This document shows, piece by piece, positions 46,001 to 57,442 of a DNA stretch of 64,000 nucleotides. A program made the position numbers and the translations under genes. Numbering within the stretch: position 1 is the stretch's first letter; the number at the start of each line of letters is the position of its first letter. The DNA comes from Malus domestica (taxonomy: Eukaryota; Streptophyta; Magnoliopsida; Rosales; Rosaceae): NCBI RefSeq assembly GCF_042453785.1, contig NC_091668.1, forward strand, positions 2,558,501-2,622,500. Direction: 5' to 3'. Below the pieces are notes generated by a model, which was not told where the DNA came from, did no database searches, and saw only the letters and a program-made list of their open reading frames with translations.

Positions 46001-46260
46001 AAATTGATAGGAGCATATGCTCCCAAACAACTTTGAGTGAAGTCGTTCAAAAAGAAGTTTCTATGGCCCCCCTTGCTCATTTAACACTGCATCTGGGTGC
46101 CGATGGAGATACAGCGACCCTTGCTCACTTATCACTGTGCTCGGGCTACACAACGCGCCACTTACGGGTGACGCCCTATCTTTAGCGCGATTTCTTTCTG
46201 GATTCATTTTCATAAGGATTCGACGTAACCTAGAACTTCGTCCTTGCATGGAACACCCAA
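43060..46260 (-). mobile_element. RTE-type LINE retrotransposon, nearly full length, broken
   Basis: Minus strand, 5' end near 46260. In order: a short leader frame; an APE-type endonuclease (TWNIGTLMGKS, CLQETKW, SAYAPQVG in 45553-46080; GGDLNGHVG in 45295-45537); a linker (44779-45279); and a reverse transcriptase whose N-terminal part ([22 protein letters not shown]) lies in 44099-44515 and whose core ([36 protein letters not shown], catalytic FADD) lies in 43194-44111. The original single ORF is now split into at least five pieces by frameshifts and stops. The 3' terminal tail is missing: the left edge begins within the last 60 bp of the consensus as judged from the other copy. Confidence 0.92.
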
Positions 46261-46690
46261 CAATTCTAGTTCAAACTTATGCTATGAAGCTATCTCAAAC
46301 CTAAGAAGAAGGGGAGAATATTGAAACATTAGAGGGAAAAAATCCCACAACAGAAAAGGAAAACTTATGGTGGTAATTATGAGGGGCGGGAAGGAAGTCA
46401 CCTAACCCTCCGAACTCTGGTGAACTCCATGAGTGATCTAGGTGCTGCTTTTTTTAAGGTTAGAGTTGCTCTTTGTAATGCCCTCCAACTGTTTGATAAA
46501 ACGCTTCAAAGAAGAGTTGCTCTTTTTATTTATTATTATTTTTACATATTACCTGGCCAAAACATGATTACTTTATAATAATAAAAGAAGGCGAGCGTCA
46601 ACTTGAAAAGAAAAAAAAAAAGCAAACACAGAGGTTGCAACAATCCCAAACTCAATCCCTAACGCCCAAACTCCTGCCACCTCACTTCGG
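46261..46690. other. Intergenic, no gene seen
   Basis: Mixed AT-rich sequence between the LINE 5' end and the hAT transposase remnant. Confidence 0.5.
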
Positions 46691-46699
46691 CAATCATGT

Positions 46700-46870
46700 G
46701 TATTTGCTAATTACATTGGCTTTGGTTCAACTGGTTGCTACTGTTTTGGTAGAGAGAACATTTTCCGGTATGAATAATATGAAAAAGTTGATTACCTAAC
46801 CGAATGAAAGATCAATGGTTGATATTGAGAATAATGTTTTTTCTTCCACTAAAATTGAAGTTATAATGCA
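46700..46870 (+). pseudogene. hAT transposase C-terminal remnant
   Basis: The plus-strand translation contains LALVQLVATVLVERTFSGMN followed by NMKKLI and, after a stop, NERSMVDIENNVF. This is the hAT C-terminal dimerisation region, whose consensus in this plant group reads LPVATATVERTFSAM...KNRL. Only about 55 codons remain, with a stop inside. No CAGGGCCGG-type ends are visible nearby, so it is an isolated fragment. Confidence 0.8.
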
Positions 46871-47365
46871 ACGTTTTTAAAAAATAAAAACGCTTTGTGG
46901 ACAATTGTAACTTTTATTGTTATTTGTTTTATAAATTATGCATGATAGAAACTATAATTTAATTTTTAAGATTATTATATGTCTAAAAAATATTTATGAA
47001 TTTTTACATATAACCATCTGAATAACTTTTCTTGAACGCGCCACTCATAATTACCCTAATCAGAAATCCAATTTTAAGATTATTATATGTCTAAAATCTT
47101 GCAAGTATTATTAGTTGACAATAAGTCACTCTCTCAATTGTAAACCAGTTGCAGGGAAACTACACTGCACTTTCATGCAAACCAATTTTCCAATCCAATC
47201 ATTAATAGGCAACTTCTTTGAAGGTTCAAATTCTCCATTTGACAACTTCTTTGAAGGTTTAAATATATATATATATATATATATAATGTGTGTGTGTATA
47301 AATATATATGGCTGTAACATTTTGTGTTCATCAACTTCTGGTTTTCTCTTACACAATTTGTAAAA
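46871..47365. other. Upstream region of the CML gene with microsatellites
   Basis: (AT)n at 47262-47285 runs into (TG)n at 47287-47297. A direct repeat CAACTTCTTTGAAGGTT occurs twice (about 47210 and 47242). TATAAATATATA at 47298-47309 is about 57 bp before the start codon and could be the TATA box, which would leave a very short 5' UTR. Confidence 0.5.
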
Positions 47366-47941
47366 ATGAAAATCCTGCACAGATACTCCAAGCTCTTGAA
47401 GTGGTTCTTAAACAGTAAGAATTTCAAACTAACTCTCCTCCCTTGCCTTCTTTCAAAACCCGAATCCAAAACCGAGAGCCCTTGTTCAACTTTCCCTACT
47501 GAAAATCCAAACAATGGCATCACAAACAAAGAGCTTGCAAAAGTTTTTGATCATTTTGACACCAACAACGACGGCAAGATCTCCGGCGACGAGCTCTTCG
47601 CTTACTTCGTGTCCATCGGGGAAGCCATGTCCAACACCGAGGCTCAGAGCGTGATCGAAGAATTCGATAGCAATGGTGACAACTTGTTGGATTTTGAAGA
47701 CTTCGTGAAGTTGATGGAAAGAGAGGGCGATGGCAACGATGATCTCAAAAGGGCTTTTGAGATGTTTGAAGTTGACAAAGGTTGTGGATGCATAACGCCG
47801 AAAGGACTGCAGAACATGTTCAATCGATTGGGAGATGCCAAATCGTACGATGAATGTGTGTCCATGATTGGAGTGTTTGATCTTGATGGAAATGGAGTTC
47901 TTGATTTCCACGAATTTCGTAAGATGATGGTTTCAACTTGA
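47366..47941 (+). CDS. CML41: Calmodulin-like calcium-binding protein, CML41-like
   Basis: A 191-residue intronless EF-hand protein. The N-terminal about 50 residues are basic, hydrophobic and Ser/Pro-rich, as in CML41, and precede two EF-hand pairs. EF1 loop DTNNDGKISGDE (65-76); EF2 DSNGDNLLDFED (101-112, position 12 is Asp instead of Glu); EF3 degenerate, EVDKGCGCITPK (135-146), probably not binding calcium; EF4 DLDGNGVLDFHE (172-183). The block FEMFEVDKGCGCITPKGLQ closely resembles Arabidopsis CML41, a calcium sensor reported at plasmodesmata in callose regulation and immunity. I start at 47366, the second in-frame ATG, because its N-terminus resembles CML41; an ATG at 47324 would add 14 residues but would lie only just downstream of the putative TATA. 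Confidence 0.9.
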   Translation: MKILHRYSKLLKWFLNSKNFKLTLLPCLLSKPESKTESPCSTFPTENPNNGITNKELAKVFDHFDTNNDGKISGDELFAYFVSIGEAMSNTEAQSVIEEFDSNGDNLLDFEDFVKLMEREGDGNDDLKRAFEMFEVDKGCGCITPKGLQNMFNRLGDAKSYDECVSMIGVFDLDGNGVLDFHEFRKMMVST

Positions 47942-49060
47942 ATGTCGCGGTTTGTGTAACGTAACGCTTCTTGTGCCAAACAAATATGTATAAAGAGTTG
48001 TTTCCACTCTGGTGTCTTATCTCTTCACCCACTTTTTAATGAAAATTTTAATTACAAGTTTGTTCATTTGCAAAATGATTTATAAGAACCTTAATAGATA
48101 TATAATAATAATAATAATAATAATAAGTGGGTCGCGAAAGGATAACATGAGCTCTAGACTTTTATTGGGTTGTGAAATGAATGGACAATATGCAAGTTGA
48201 ATTCGCAAAAAAAAGATAAAAAGGATGAGGATAGAAGGAATTCTGGAACAAAAAAGTGTGGATGCCCTTTCAAATTAAAGGGTAAGACACTAAAGATAAT
48301 GATTGGATATCGATAATAGTTATTAGAGTGCATAATCACACAACAATAAAGTATTTGGAGGGTTATTAATTTGCTGGTAGATTATTGTCGAAAAAAGAGT
48401 TCGTTGTTGGGGAAATAGCATTTCAAATTTTTAGGAATAATAGTGGGTGGGGAAATAGCATATTAAAGGCTATTTTAGGAATAATAGTAAGTGAAAAAAT
48501 AGCTTTTCAAATTTTCAACTTTTTTATGGTAGGTGGAATTATAATGTTGGTGGGAAAATAAGACATTGGGTGGATCTAGCAGCTCTCTATTTATATTATC
48601 AGACTGTGAATCCAAACTAAACACTCTGATACGCTAAATAGGTGATTTAGATTCATATTTTGGCAACACAAGCGTCTTATATTACATTTTTTACTGATAT
48701 TAAGGTGAACCGAGTACATTGACTCCATTGAGTAGTTCCATTTAGATGATTTTGCATTTTAATTTCTCTAGAATTTCTATGAAGTTTCCTCCCTTTCCTC
48801 GTTAGGTCTAAAAGAAAAAAAAATTGCTTCGAAGGTAGGAGAGAAACTTACCTACTGCAATAGGAATGTCACCGTGTAGCAGTATATGAAGCCAATCGGG
48901 TATTTGCATGCTTTTTAACTTTTTCACATAAAATTGAGACTTGAGACACCGTCACAATAGTATCCCATTATATGGGAGAGATTTTTTGCCGGAAAATGAC
49001 CAGCCCAGTACATCAAATATAATAATACAATTGATTGAAGATTTCAACCAATTGTATTAA
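47942..49060. other. Intergenic DNA downstream of CML41-like
   Basis: 3' UTR, then AT-rich DNA. (ATA)n microsatellite at 48101-48126. Imperfect repeats of a TTAGGAATAATAGT...GGAAATAGCAT unit at about 48400-48510. No gene. Confidence 0.55.
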
Positions 49061-49066
49061 TGTCAC

Positions 49067-49300
49067 ATGGTGTACCAGAACGTGCGCCCGGCGCTAAATA
49101 ATTTCTCGTTATATGGAAGTCCTCCACAAGTAGAGACCGAAAATTCTGCATATTGTGCAACGGGAGAAAAAAAAGTAAATCAAATCAATGAATTGATTCA
49201 TGGCATACAGCCACAATCACAAGAACTATGTAACACTCTAGAGTCAATTCCTATGAACTCTTGGCCTCTGGGTTCTAATATGAAAAGGCCAAAGCTATAA
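49067..49300 (+). other. Unrecognised coding-like fragment
   Basis: An open frame whose last about 60 codons (49115-49300) have protein-like composition and end KRPKL-stop. It lacks upstream exons I can identify. It is 44 bp from the 3' end of the DA1-like gene on the other strand. It could be a terminal-exon fragment of an unrelated gene, or chance. Confidence 0.25.
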
Positions 49301-49344
49301 CAATGTGGCAAAAGGAGCACCCAAAAAACTCAAGGATTCAGTCC

Positions 49345-52300
49345 TCAATAAGGAAACACCCCTGTCATTCTAATATGTTCTAGGGTACTTCGAAGCCCGT
49401 ATTTCTGCACTGCCTGTTGACCGGCCCTGAATCCATCTCCGTACACCGGGGACATGTCTGTTTCGAGCTGGTGTAAAAAGAACCCCCCAAGCTTACTCTC
49501 AAACGGCGATCTTGTACCCTTCTTTGATGTCCTCGAAGAGGAGGAAGACGAGGTTGATGCAGCATTGCTGCCTGAGCCAGACATAAGCTCGGCCTCTAGC
49601 CACATGTGAGCTAAAACTTGACAGATACCTTCTTCGACATCTTGACTAAGAGGTCGGTAACCTTCAAGAAGAATTGAGGATCTAGTCAGTTATTTTCTTT
49701 TTGATGCCATCTTTAGTTCGCAATTCCTTCAGCAAAAATGGAACGAAACAAACAAATAAATGGATCATCTAAAATGCACCTTTAAGCCGCAGCCATGCAT
49801 GCATCATCTCATGAGCTAGAATAGACCCAGTCAGCAACCTGTACACAGACGGTTCTAGTCACGCAACAGATTTAGCCAGGAGTTACAATTGTGCCACAAA
49901 ACGAAATAGATAGAAACGCACCTTGGAAGACCATACAAGATTAGAATTGCGGTCACCTCACAGCGACGAGTTAGCTTGTAGGGCTCTGTTATCAATCCCG
50001 TGGCTTGGTGTCCTGCCCCAAAACGTGGCCGCTTTGAAATCTGGTGGTTTTCAGATCAATACAATATAAGTTGCTAAACCACAAGAAGATACTTTACCAA
50101 CTGCTGTAGAAAGTGAAAAGAATATATTCATAAAACTCTCACCGTGCTAATAGTTTGTTCCTCAGAAAGGCAAAGCCCTCTAGTCTCAGGCATGTGATAA
50201 TGGCCCTGGAAATGACAAAAAGTTGATCAAAGTCGGATTTAGTCTCTAAACCTTGAGAAGACAAGCTTCAACGAAAGATGAGTAGATAATGATACGACAG
50301 GGAAATCTCCGGAGAGACTTGTACATGCATGTTTCTGTATGTTAACATGTCAATAACATAAATCCAATGGGATGAATGATTTTCATATGCGTTAGTTTGT
50401 AAGTATCAGAGACAAATGAGAAAAATGTTTTCGATTAACAATGTATGACTTGCCAATGATGACTGGAAAACTATCCCACTTTCATACTAAAATTATATGG
50501 TTTCAACTGATTGTCCTTACATTTCTTTCTCCATCTCTTGCTTCATTTAGCGCTTGTCGTTCAACCAAGAGCAGTGGAACTTGCTGCTCCAACTTCATAT
50601 TTAAACCTTCATAAAATTCCTGAATATCGAGATATAGGGGTTGGCATTCACTGGTATCCATGACTGCAGAGTCCAAACACTCTAGACAGAGCTTCCGACC
50701 ATCATCAAGGGGTACATATCTTGTGTCTCGGGCCTGCATGTAGTGAACATAGACATCTTGTTATGCACTCTTTTGCTTTATTCTTTCTTTTCTTATAAAA
50801 CAATCGGGGTTAGCCATATTTCGTAGCATAACTATGTAAAGTAATTTATTCCAACTGACCTCCATTCGCTCACAACTGCCGCACCGAGGAGTATTATCAA
50901 TTTCATGAACAGGGCAGTATTTTTGGACCCAAAATGGATGTGCCCTATATTCAATAAGACCAGCAGGGTTTGTTGGAATCTGTCAAAAGATATATATTAC
51001 AAAACGAAGAACAACTAACAACAAATCATATATGAGTTATTTCTCAGACAATTAGTATTCAACTTGAAACAAAATTCAACGAGGCATGGTTAGCACCGTC
51101 ATAACTTAAAAAATCAAATCAGATCATGATACTTACAAAGTGCTTGCAAACATCACATTTCGGATGGTAGCTATCCTTGTAGCAAGCTTTATGGTAAGGA
51201 TAATGCCCAGATGTAGAAAACTACATAAAATGAAACATATGTAAGATAATTTGGACAACCAAAAGGCATCTTGCAAAAGAACCAGTGCTGAAATTAAACT
51301 TATTTTTTGCACCTCATAATCAGAAATTGGTTGGTTGCATGCACGACAGCGGAAACATTCTGGATGCCAAACTGCATTCATGCAATTTAAATATCGTCCA
51401 AAACCAATCTCAGCATTGCAACCAGCACAAACCCTATGTCAAAGAATGAGGATACTGTGTCACAATATGGTAAATATAAGCAATGGGCCGACATGGAATA
51501 TAATGTGAAGTTCCACAAGGAATTATCGATGCATCAAGAGTAATTGGGTGTTCAGTCTGGTTCATGTGGAGAAACAACTACAATTTCAAACCTTACATCC
51601 TTCATAGTAAATAAATTGTTAGCACCTCAAATCTCATCAACTCACTTTTCTTTATTCGTCATTCCTAAACACACTGATTTTAAATTCCATCATTGTACAC
51701 AATCACGTCAAGCAAAAGAAATCAAAATCTACAAAGTAACAGAGGCACAGAATAGGGATTCACGGTATAAAAGAGAGTGGGTGGGACTGAGAATGCAAAG
51801 AAGCATTGAGAAAATGTGAGAAACGAGATGCAGACAATCACATATTGTTGTTTCAAAGGCCATTCTACACGTCCATGAGGTAATTGAGCAGTAAACCACC
51901 CAAAGGAAGAAATAGCACTAAAGCGTATCATATACCTGGAGCCCATTGGGTAGTCCATGGGGATAGGGTATGAACTTCCATTTCCATATCGGGGAGGAGG
52001 GATAGGTTGATATGTATTTCCATTTCCATTTCCATATCGGGGAGGAAGGATAGGTTGATATGTATTGCCATTTCCATTTCCATGCCGGGGAGGAGGGAAA
52101 GGTTGATACGTAGTTCCATTTCCATTTCCATTTCCATGCCGGGGAGGAAGGAAAGGTTGATACGTAGTTCCATTTCCATTTCCATTACCATGTCGGGGAG
52201 GAGATTCCACATTCAGACTTTCTTGTAGAGCTCTGGCAAGTTGTTCATCTTCTAGCAACTGAGAATCAGAGCCTATAAGAATAATACATTCTTATTAATT

Positions 52301-52735
52301 CATATTGTATCATTTGACATTACAAGAACGAACAAGCACACATGAAGAAATATACAAAGTGGAAACATTTGCAATAGCATTCATAGGAAAAATCACTCAC
52401 CAATCACATTTTTTCCTTTTGGATTTTCTTCTAAAAGAGATAGTGCAATAGCACGATCTATTTCTTCATTCTCGTTTTCTGACCAGACCTCCTACATGAA
52501 GTTTCCCACCACAATATGTTAAACCAGTTCAAGCATACCAAATGAAGATTAAAAAGAAGCCTGTGTTCCATAAAGTGATCGTTTTCCATATGTTAAGAAG
52601 TGGTAGATGTTATACCCCTGAACAAGAAGGTCCATAGCTATTTGGATCCTCGTCATTATTGTCATGAGACTCATGACAATGCTCCTCCGATATCTTGTGG
52701 CTCGAGCCTTTAAAAATCTTGCTAAGCCAACCCAT
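49345..52735 (-). CDS. DA1: DA1/DAR1-type LIM-domain, ubiquitin-activated peptidase
   Basis: Eleven coding exons on the minus strand: 52616-52735, 52401-52491, 51936-52272, 51313-51433, 51137-51220, 50860-50979, 50521-50733, 50143-50205, 49922-50040, 49780-49838, 49345-49661. All introns are GT-AG and phases sum to 547 codons plus stop, close to the family length. Domains: [13 protein letters not shown]-terminus; two ubiquitin-interacting motifs ([12 protein letters not shown] about 51-62; [12 protein letters not shown] about 79-90); a Gly-Asn-rich repeat block (about 96-175); a LIM domain starting [10 protein letters not shown] (184 on) plus further Cys/His pairs; and a zinc peptidase motif HEMMHAW at 432. 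Arabidopsis DA1/DAR1 cleave growth regulators after mono-ubiquitination, limiting cell proliferation and organ size. The 5' end is not settled: an in-frame ATG at 52795 and a possible upstream exon (see 53390-53480) could extend the N-terminus. Confidence 0.93.
51960..52215 (-). repeat. In-frame coding repeat (Gly-Asn/Pro-Pro-Arg) in DA1 exon 3
   Basis: Five to six tandem units of about 45-51 bp, each encoding a variant of [17 protein letters not shown]. At the DNA level they are repeats of CCATTTCCATTTCC (plus strand). Unit number and length vary within the gene, so population polymorphism is likely. Confidence 0.88.
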
Positions 52736-53389
52736 AACGTGTAAGGTTATCTGCTCATAGTCAATCAAGTTTTTTACTGCACATGAAGACACCATCTGAG
52801 TTAATGCAATATCAACAGCAAAACCAACAGAAAAGAAAATTCATGGTTAATAACAGCCACATCTGAAAACAAAATTACGAATCAATATAAATAAAAACAG
52901 CATGCCGGGGCCATTCATGTTTTCAAGTAAATTTAACCAGCTGCAGAACGATATGAAAACCGAAAAAATATACAGCTAAACCGATGGCATGACCTATTTG
53001 GATTTCATCACCTAAAATTCCAGAAACTGGGTTTTGAAAATCTTGGTTGGACACCCCAATTCCAACAACTGATTAATCACTGCCATTGCACTTTTCAACA
53101 AGAAAAACATACCCAAAAAAAAAACAAAGTAAAACTAGAAAAGCAATTCACCCACCACGCATTTTGACACCCCCACAATGTTCCACCTATAACTTCAATT
53201 TACAGAAATACAGAACTTCAATTTGCAGAAATACAGAAATAAAGGCGTGCCTAGGTCAATTATTACTAAGAAACCCACATATATATGGAGGAGAGAGAGA
53301 GGGAAGAGCCATTAACTTGAAGACATATAACAACTAATCTGAGGTAAAAGGAAAAGGCAGAGAATCAAAATAGTGGAGGAGTGAGTCAC

Positions 53390-53480
53390 CTCCAAAAGAA
53401 TCAACAGAAGGCAGAATTCTGAATGCTAACAGAGCAATCCCACAGATCAGATAAGATCCCAAAGCGATCAAAAGCACCAT
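53390..53480 (-). other. Possible upstream coding exon of the DA1-like gene with a membrane segment
   Basis: From an ATG at 53480 this 91-nt segment encodes 30 residues with a strongly hydrophobic stretch (LLIALGSYLICGIALLAF) and ends at a good donor (GGAG|GTGACT). Joined to an acceptor at 52777-52778 (GTGCAG|TAAAAA), the frame continues into the DA1 ATG with 44 extra residues and no stop. A different acceptor at 52796-52797 would instead break the frame and leave this as an upstream ORF. Unproven. Confidence 0.4.
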
Positions 53481-54385
53481 TTTTTTACAGCTAAAAACCA
53501 AAATTTACATAATTTAAACTCCTCCATCTCTTTTCCCTCTGGGTTAATAAAATATAATCTAATCCAGCAGTAAAGAAACAAAGAAAAAGAAAAGCTTGAT
53601 CCTTTAACTCTTTAAATTCAGAGCAGAATCTGGCAGATGGATTGGGAAGAAAGAAGGAGGAGAAAATTCAAAATCTTTCACGTGTTAACATTAAAAGGAA
53701 ATCCCGGAAAATATCTTAAGCAATCTCAATGGAGGAGTACACGAAACTGTTTACGCGATTTCAAAGTCAAGATTTTGAAAGAGCAGGTGTAAAAACTCCA
53801 ACTTTTGATTGACTTTTTGTTCCGACCCAATTGGGGTTGACGAATTTTTCATCAAACCCAGTTGGGGAAACACATCAGAGAAGCCCCTTTTGAAAGTTCT
53901 CGAGGAATCGGAAAGAAAAAAAGAATTAAAAATCCAAACTTCAAATGATATAAAAATTAAGTTAAAAAAAGTTAAAAACTAAAACTACTTGAAAGAACAG
54001 AAAAAGCTTGATTTTGTGAAGATATTTTCGAGAAAGAAAATGTGTCGAAGCGTAAAAAGTGGAAGGAATCCGAAAAGAAGAAGCTGATTTCTTTGCCTTG
54101 CTTATTCCAATCTCTTTTCCCATCAGCCATTTTAGGCTTTTGGCAAATGTGACATAGCTACAAAGCACTTTTGGTAACGTTTGGGTGAGAAAGTTGAAAG
54201 TGTGTGTGGATTACAAAAGTAATTTTGTGTAAATACAATCTTAAGTTTTTAATTACAAATAGTTTTTAAAATTGACTCACTCAATAAAGATAATTTTTCA
54301 AATTAAAAATCAATCTTTAAATATGAATGCTACAAATCAAAGTAATCATTCCATTGTAATTTTGTCAAAACTTATGTTAGTGATG
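53481..54385. other. Probable promoter/5' region of the DA1-like gene
   Basis: Purine- and pyrimidine-rich DNA with no separate gene. The transcription start of the DA1-like gene probably lies around 53600-53700 or 54100 (uncertain). Confidence 0.4.
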
Positions 54386-54391
54386 ATATTG

Positions 54392-54566
54392 CAGGAAAGG
54401 GATCCTCCCTTCCACCTAATCTTTCTTATCAAACAATTCGAATCTTTTAAATTTGATTCAATTGCTACAAACACGAGCCCATTTAAAAGTTATAATAACT
54501 TTAGATGTTTGATTAAATTTCAAGGATCCGAATTGTTTGATAAGGAGGATTAGGTGGAATAGATCC
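54392..54566. mobile_element. MITE with about 45-bp inverted ends
   Basis: GGATCCTCCCTTCCACCTAA...TTATCAAACAATTCG at the left is mirrored by CGAATTGTTTGATAAGGAGG...TTAGGTGGAATAGATCCGGA at the right. Non-coding, about 175 bp. Target duplication not resolved. Confidence 0.7.
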
Positions 54567-54830
54567 GGAGACAATCCATTTCCGATATTGCATACATAAT
54601 TAAATAATTAATTAATTTGAATTGTAAAATAATAACAAATAAATATAAAAAAAAATTAACAATTAAAAAATTAAAAAAAAAAAGAGAACCCAACCACAGG
54701 CACCAAGCCACCATTTTCCCCACCCTAATCGCACCCAATCACCCCAAGCCCACGTGTGTCGAGAGTCGTCGGAGTGCTTCAATTGACGGCATTAGGGTGA
54801 ATAACAAACAGCCGGAGCGCCACCATGTTC

Positions 54831-54941
54831 TTACAGCGCCAAACACTTCGATGACGATTTTCCTCCGTAGGAAGGCGTGGCGAGGCCGGCGAGTAGTAAT
54901 CCTAATAGTACGATTAGGTGGACGACTGCGAAGCACTCCAT
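54831..54941 (-). CDS. Small ORF or first exon encoding a signal peptide
   Basis: A 36-codon frame from ATG at 54941: after MECFAVV comes a Leu/Ile/Val-rich core and a small-residue cleavage-like site (LAGLATPSYG), then GGKSSSKC, a classic secretory signal. It ends at TAA within CTGTAAGA, which is also a splice-donor-like sequence, so it may be exon 1 of a secreted protein with the rest lost or not recognised. The segment 54700-54990 is more GC-rich than its flanks. No downstream exons could be identified. Confidence 0.35.
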   Translation of the reverse strand: MECFAVVHLIVLLGLLLAGLATPSYGGKSSSKCLAL

Positions 54942-54994
54942 CGTCCGCCACTGCTACTCTCTCTCTTCTGCCGTCGAAAGTGCCAATATTTAAT

Positions 54995-57442
54995 TAGACT
55001 TGCAGGTCACACATATGTGCCACATTATCCATTAACAGAAGTTATGACGAAGTTTTAACAGATGAACGACATTAATTTACGGTATTCATATTCAGAAACT
55101 ATATTGATCGATTTTAAATTTAAAAATCATCTTAATTTAGTGGATCAATTTTCGAAACCATTGCGCCAGGCAAATGGTGTAAAGTTGTAAACAACATGTT
55201 AGAATCTCATTGCCAATGATACTATTTATTGCCTCATGATTTTGTTGTACGTTGGAGTCAAATTAACTTTGCCACTCTCATATGATTCTGGAGCACATTC
55301 TGATTTTGATCATATTATTTTTATCCTCTGAGCAAATAATCAACCGTCATTTAGAATGTAATGGTATAATCTTGTTTGATTCGTGCTATAATTAAAAGAA
55401 CAATAAAAACCAAATCGAAAATTAGCCGGTTTGGTTCATGCGCTATAATTTAGCATGTTTGTTTTTAAGTGTTCTATTTTATTAACTGAAAAATTATGTG
55501 TTAATTATTATAAGTGGCGATCCATGCATATAGAAATCATCATTCCTCGAATGCTTCATCGAGTCCGTCCTCCTTATTGAAAATTGTTTCTGTAATATTA
55601 ATATATTCAAGTCTGAAAAACAAATGTCTTTGACAAACATAAAAAAAAAACAAAAGCAAATGTCATTTTCCCACATGCCAATAGTTGTTAATTTTATTTT
55701 GTTGATGAAAGGGTGTGACATAATACACAATCGAGTGCAGTGGCGTTATAGGATTCACACAGCCGATCGTATTTGGTGGGATAAAGCTTGGTCGTAGTTG
55801 TTGTTGAAAGAGTGTGACAATATCAAAGTGTTCATCTATCCGAAAGGTTTGTGGGAGTTTAGCTGGATTTGTTCCGCCTGATAAGTGATCCTAGTATAAC
55901 TCGTTTGTCCTTTCGTCGTAGGGATCGGAGTTAATTTGGTTGTAAGTTGAGATGGGATGAACGATTTACTTATTTTCGTTTTGAATGATTGGTCACTAAA
56001 AGGTTTACTTATATTTGGTCTCATGTTACAAAGAAAGGAGAATGACATCTTTATTTATTTTTAACAAGCGATAAGATAACTACGGATATACTCATAACAA
56101 GTTACAATGAATCGTAATTAATTATTGAACTTATTATAACTGTATATATCGTCAACGCATTTACTTGACTGAAAACTAATATCTTTTTCATGTCCACAAA
56201 ATAGTATATTTACCCAAAATGAAAGGTCAACCATATATGCATATAGATTTAGTCCTTTACCATTTGCGTTGGACCTTGTTTCCTTCGACAAGAAAAATAT
56301 AAATGGTCCAAACACAAAGTATGAATGCAGTTTAATTTAATAGGTTGCTTAAGCAAATCCGAATGTTGTCATGGTCATAGACTCATAGGTGGCATACCGG
56401 TCGATGTCAACAAAAATGGCATTGGCCGTAATTAGGTGAAACAAACCAGACGAAATCTTAAGCTAATACAAAACAAAGAGACAACTTTTCAAACAACTTT
56501 CATTTTCTTGTTTGTAATTAAAATTTAAAACTAATACGATTAGCACAAAATACTAGATTGTTTCTTTTGGCAATCTGGTTCTCTTTATAGCACTTTTACC
56601 CCCACTAAGGTAATAATTGTTCAGGCAATTAGGTAAAAGCAATTATTGCCTTAGTATCTGATAATTGCTCGAGTGCATTTCTATCCCGTAAAAGTATTTT
56701 ATAATAATTAATAAAAAATGTATGTTTAATTTCAAATAAGATTTTTAACCCATCCCAATTGTGAGTCATAATTTTGTAATTTTTTATAATTTTCAATATT
56801 TATTTCTTACTTAATTAATATGAACTGTTGAATTACATTTTTTTTTTATCCAACAACCTATAGTGTGCCACGTGGGACACAACAAGTAATAAGTGAATTT
56901 TCATTTTTTTTTTTGGAAAAATCTGGACCGTAGGATAGAAACCTTGTGCAAATCAAACAACAGAGGAGGTTAGTGCGCCTACAACGCGGGCTCTGGTGCT
57001 ACATATTTATCCGACTAATCATGCTCACACGCGTGTGAAGCGCACACACCTGACTCAAGAAAATTATAATGTGAGTGACGCCACTGTGATGCCAATGTGA
57101 CACCACCCTGACGTTACTATGACGCCACCCTGACGTCACACTACCTCAAGCAATAGGCTGGGTGGACTTGAGATTGGGAGGGGTGGACTTCCTCCATCCA
57201 AGAGAAGAAAAAAGGCTCACTTACTAGGATACAAACATGAATGAAGTAAATTATAAATTTTTAATCTTATATCATGGAATGGAAGAGGCAGACATTTTTA
57301 CAAGTTAGTGAGTTTCTTTACACTAACTGGTCTATGAAATCCAATGATGTTTGAATAGTTAGATGGTAATTGTTAAAATTCAAGCATGCAAAATTTAATT
57401 GTTCACGGTGCATACATTGGTGCATTATCAAATTTTTGTAAG
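54995..57442. other. Intergenic AT-rich region
   Basis: No gene recognised. About 57070-57150 contains several GACGCCAC / TGACGTCAC short repeats. Short open frames only. Confidence 0.5.

Noticed and set aside
47126-48032. Minus-strand frames up to 141 codons across the CML gene
   Set aside because: Antisense to four EF-hand loops in a consistent plus-strand frame; no motifs of their own.
51544-51819. 91-codon plus-strand frame within the DA1 locus
   Set aside because: Lies in intron 3 on the opposite strand and matches nothing; the minus-strand exon structure explains the region.
53962-54168. 68-codon minus-strand frame upstream of DA1
   Set aside because: Considered as a first exon, but the segment is AT-rich, has no clear donor leading to the DA1 frame, and no recognisable sequence.
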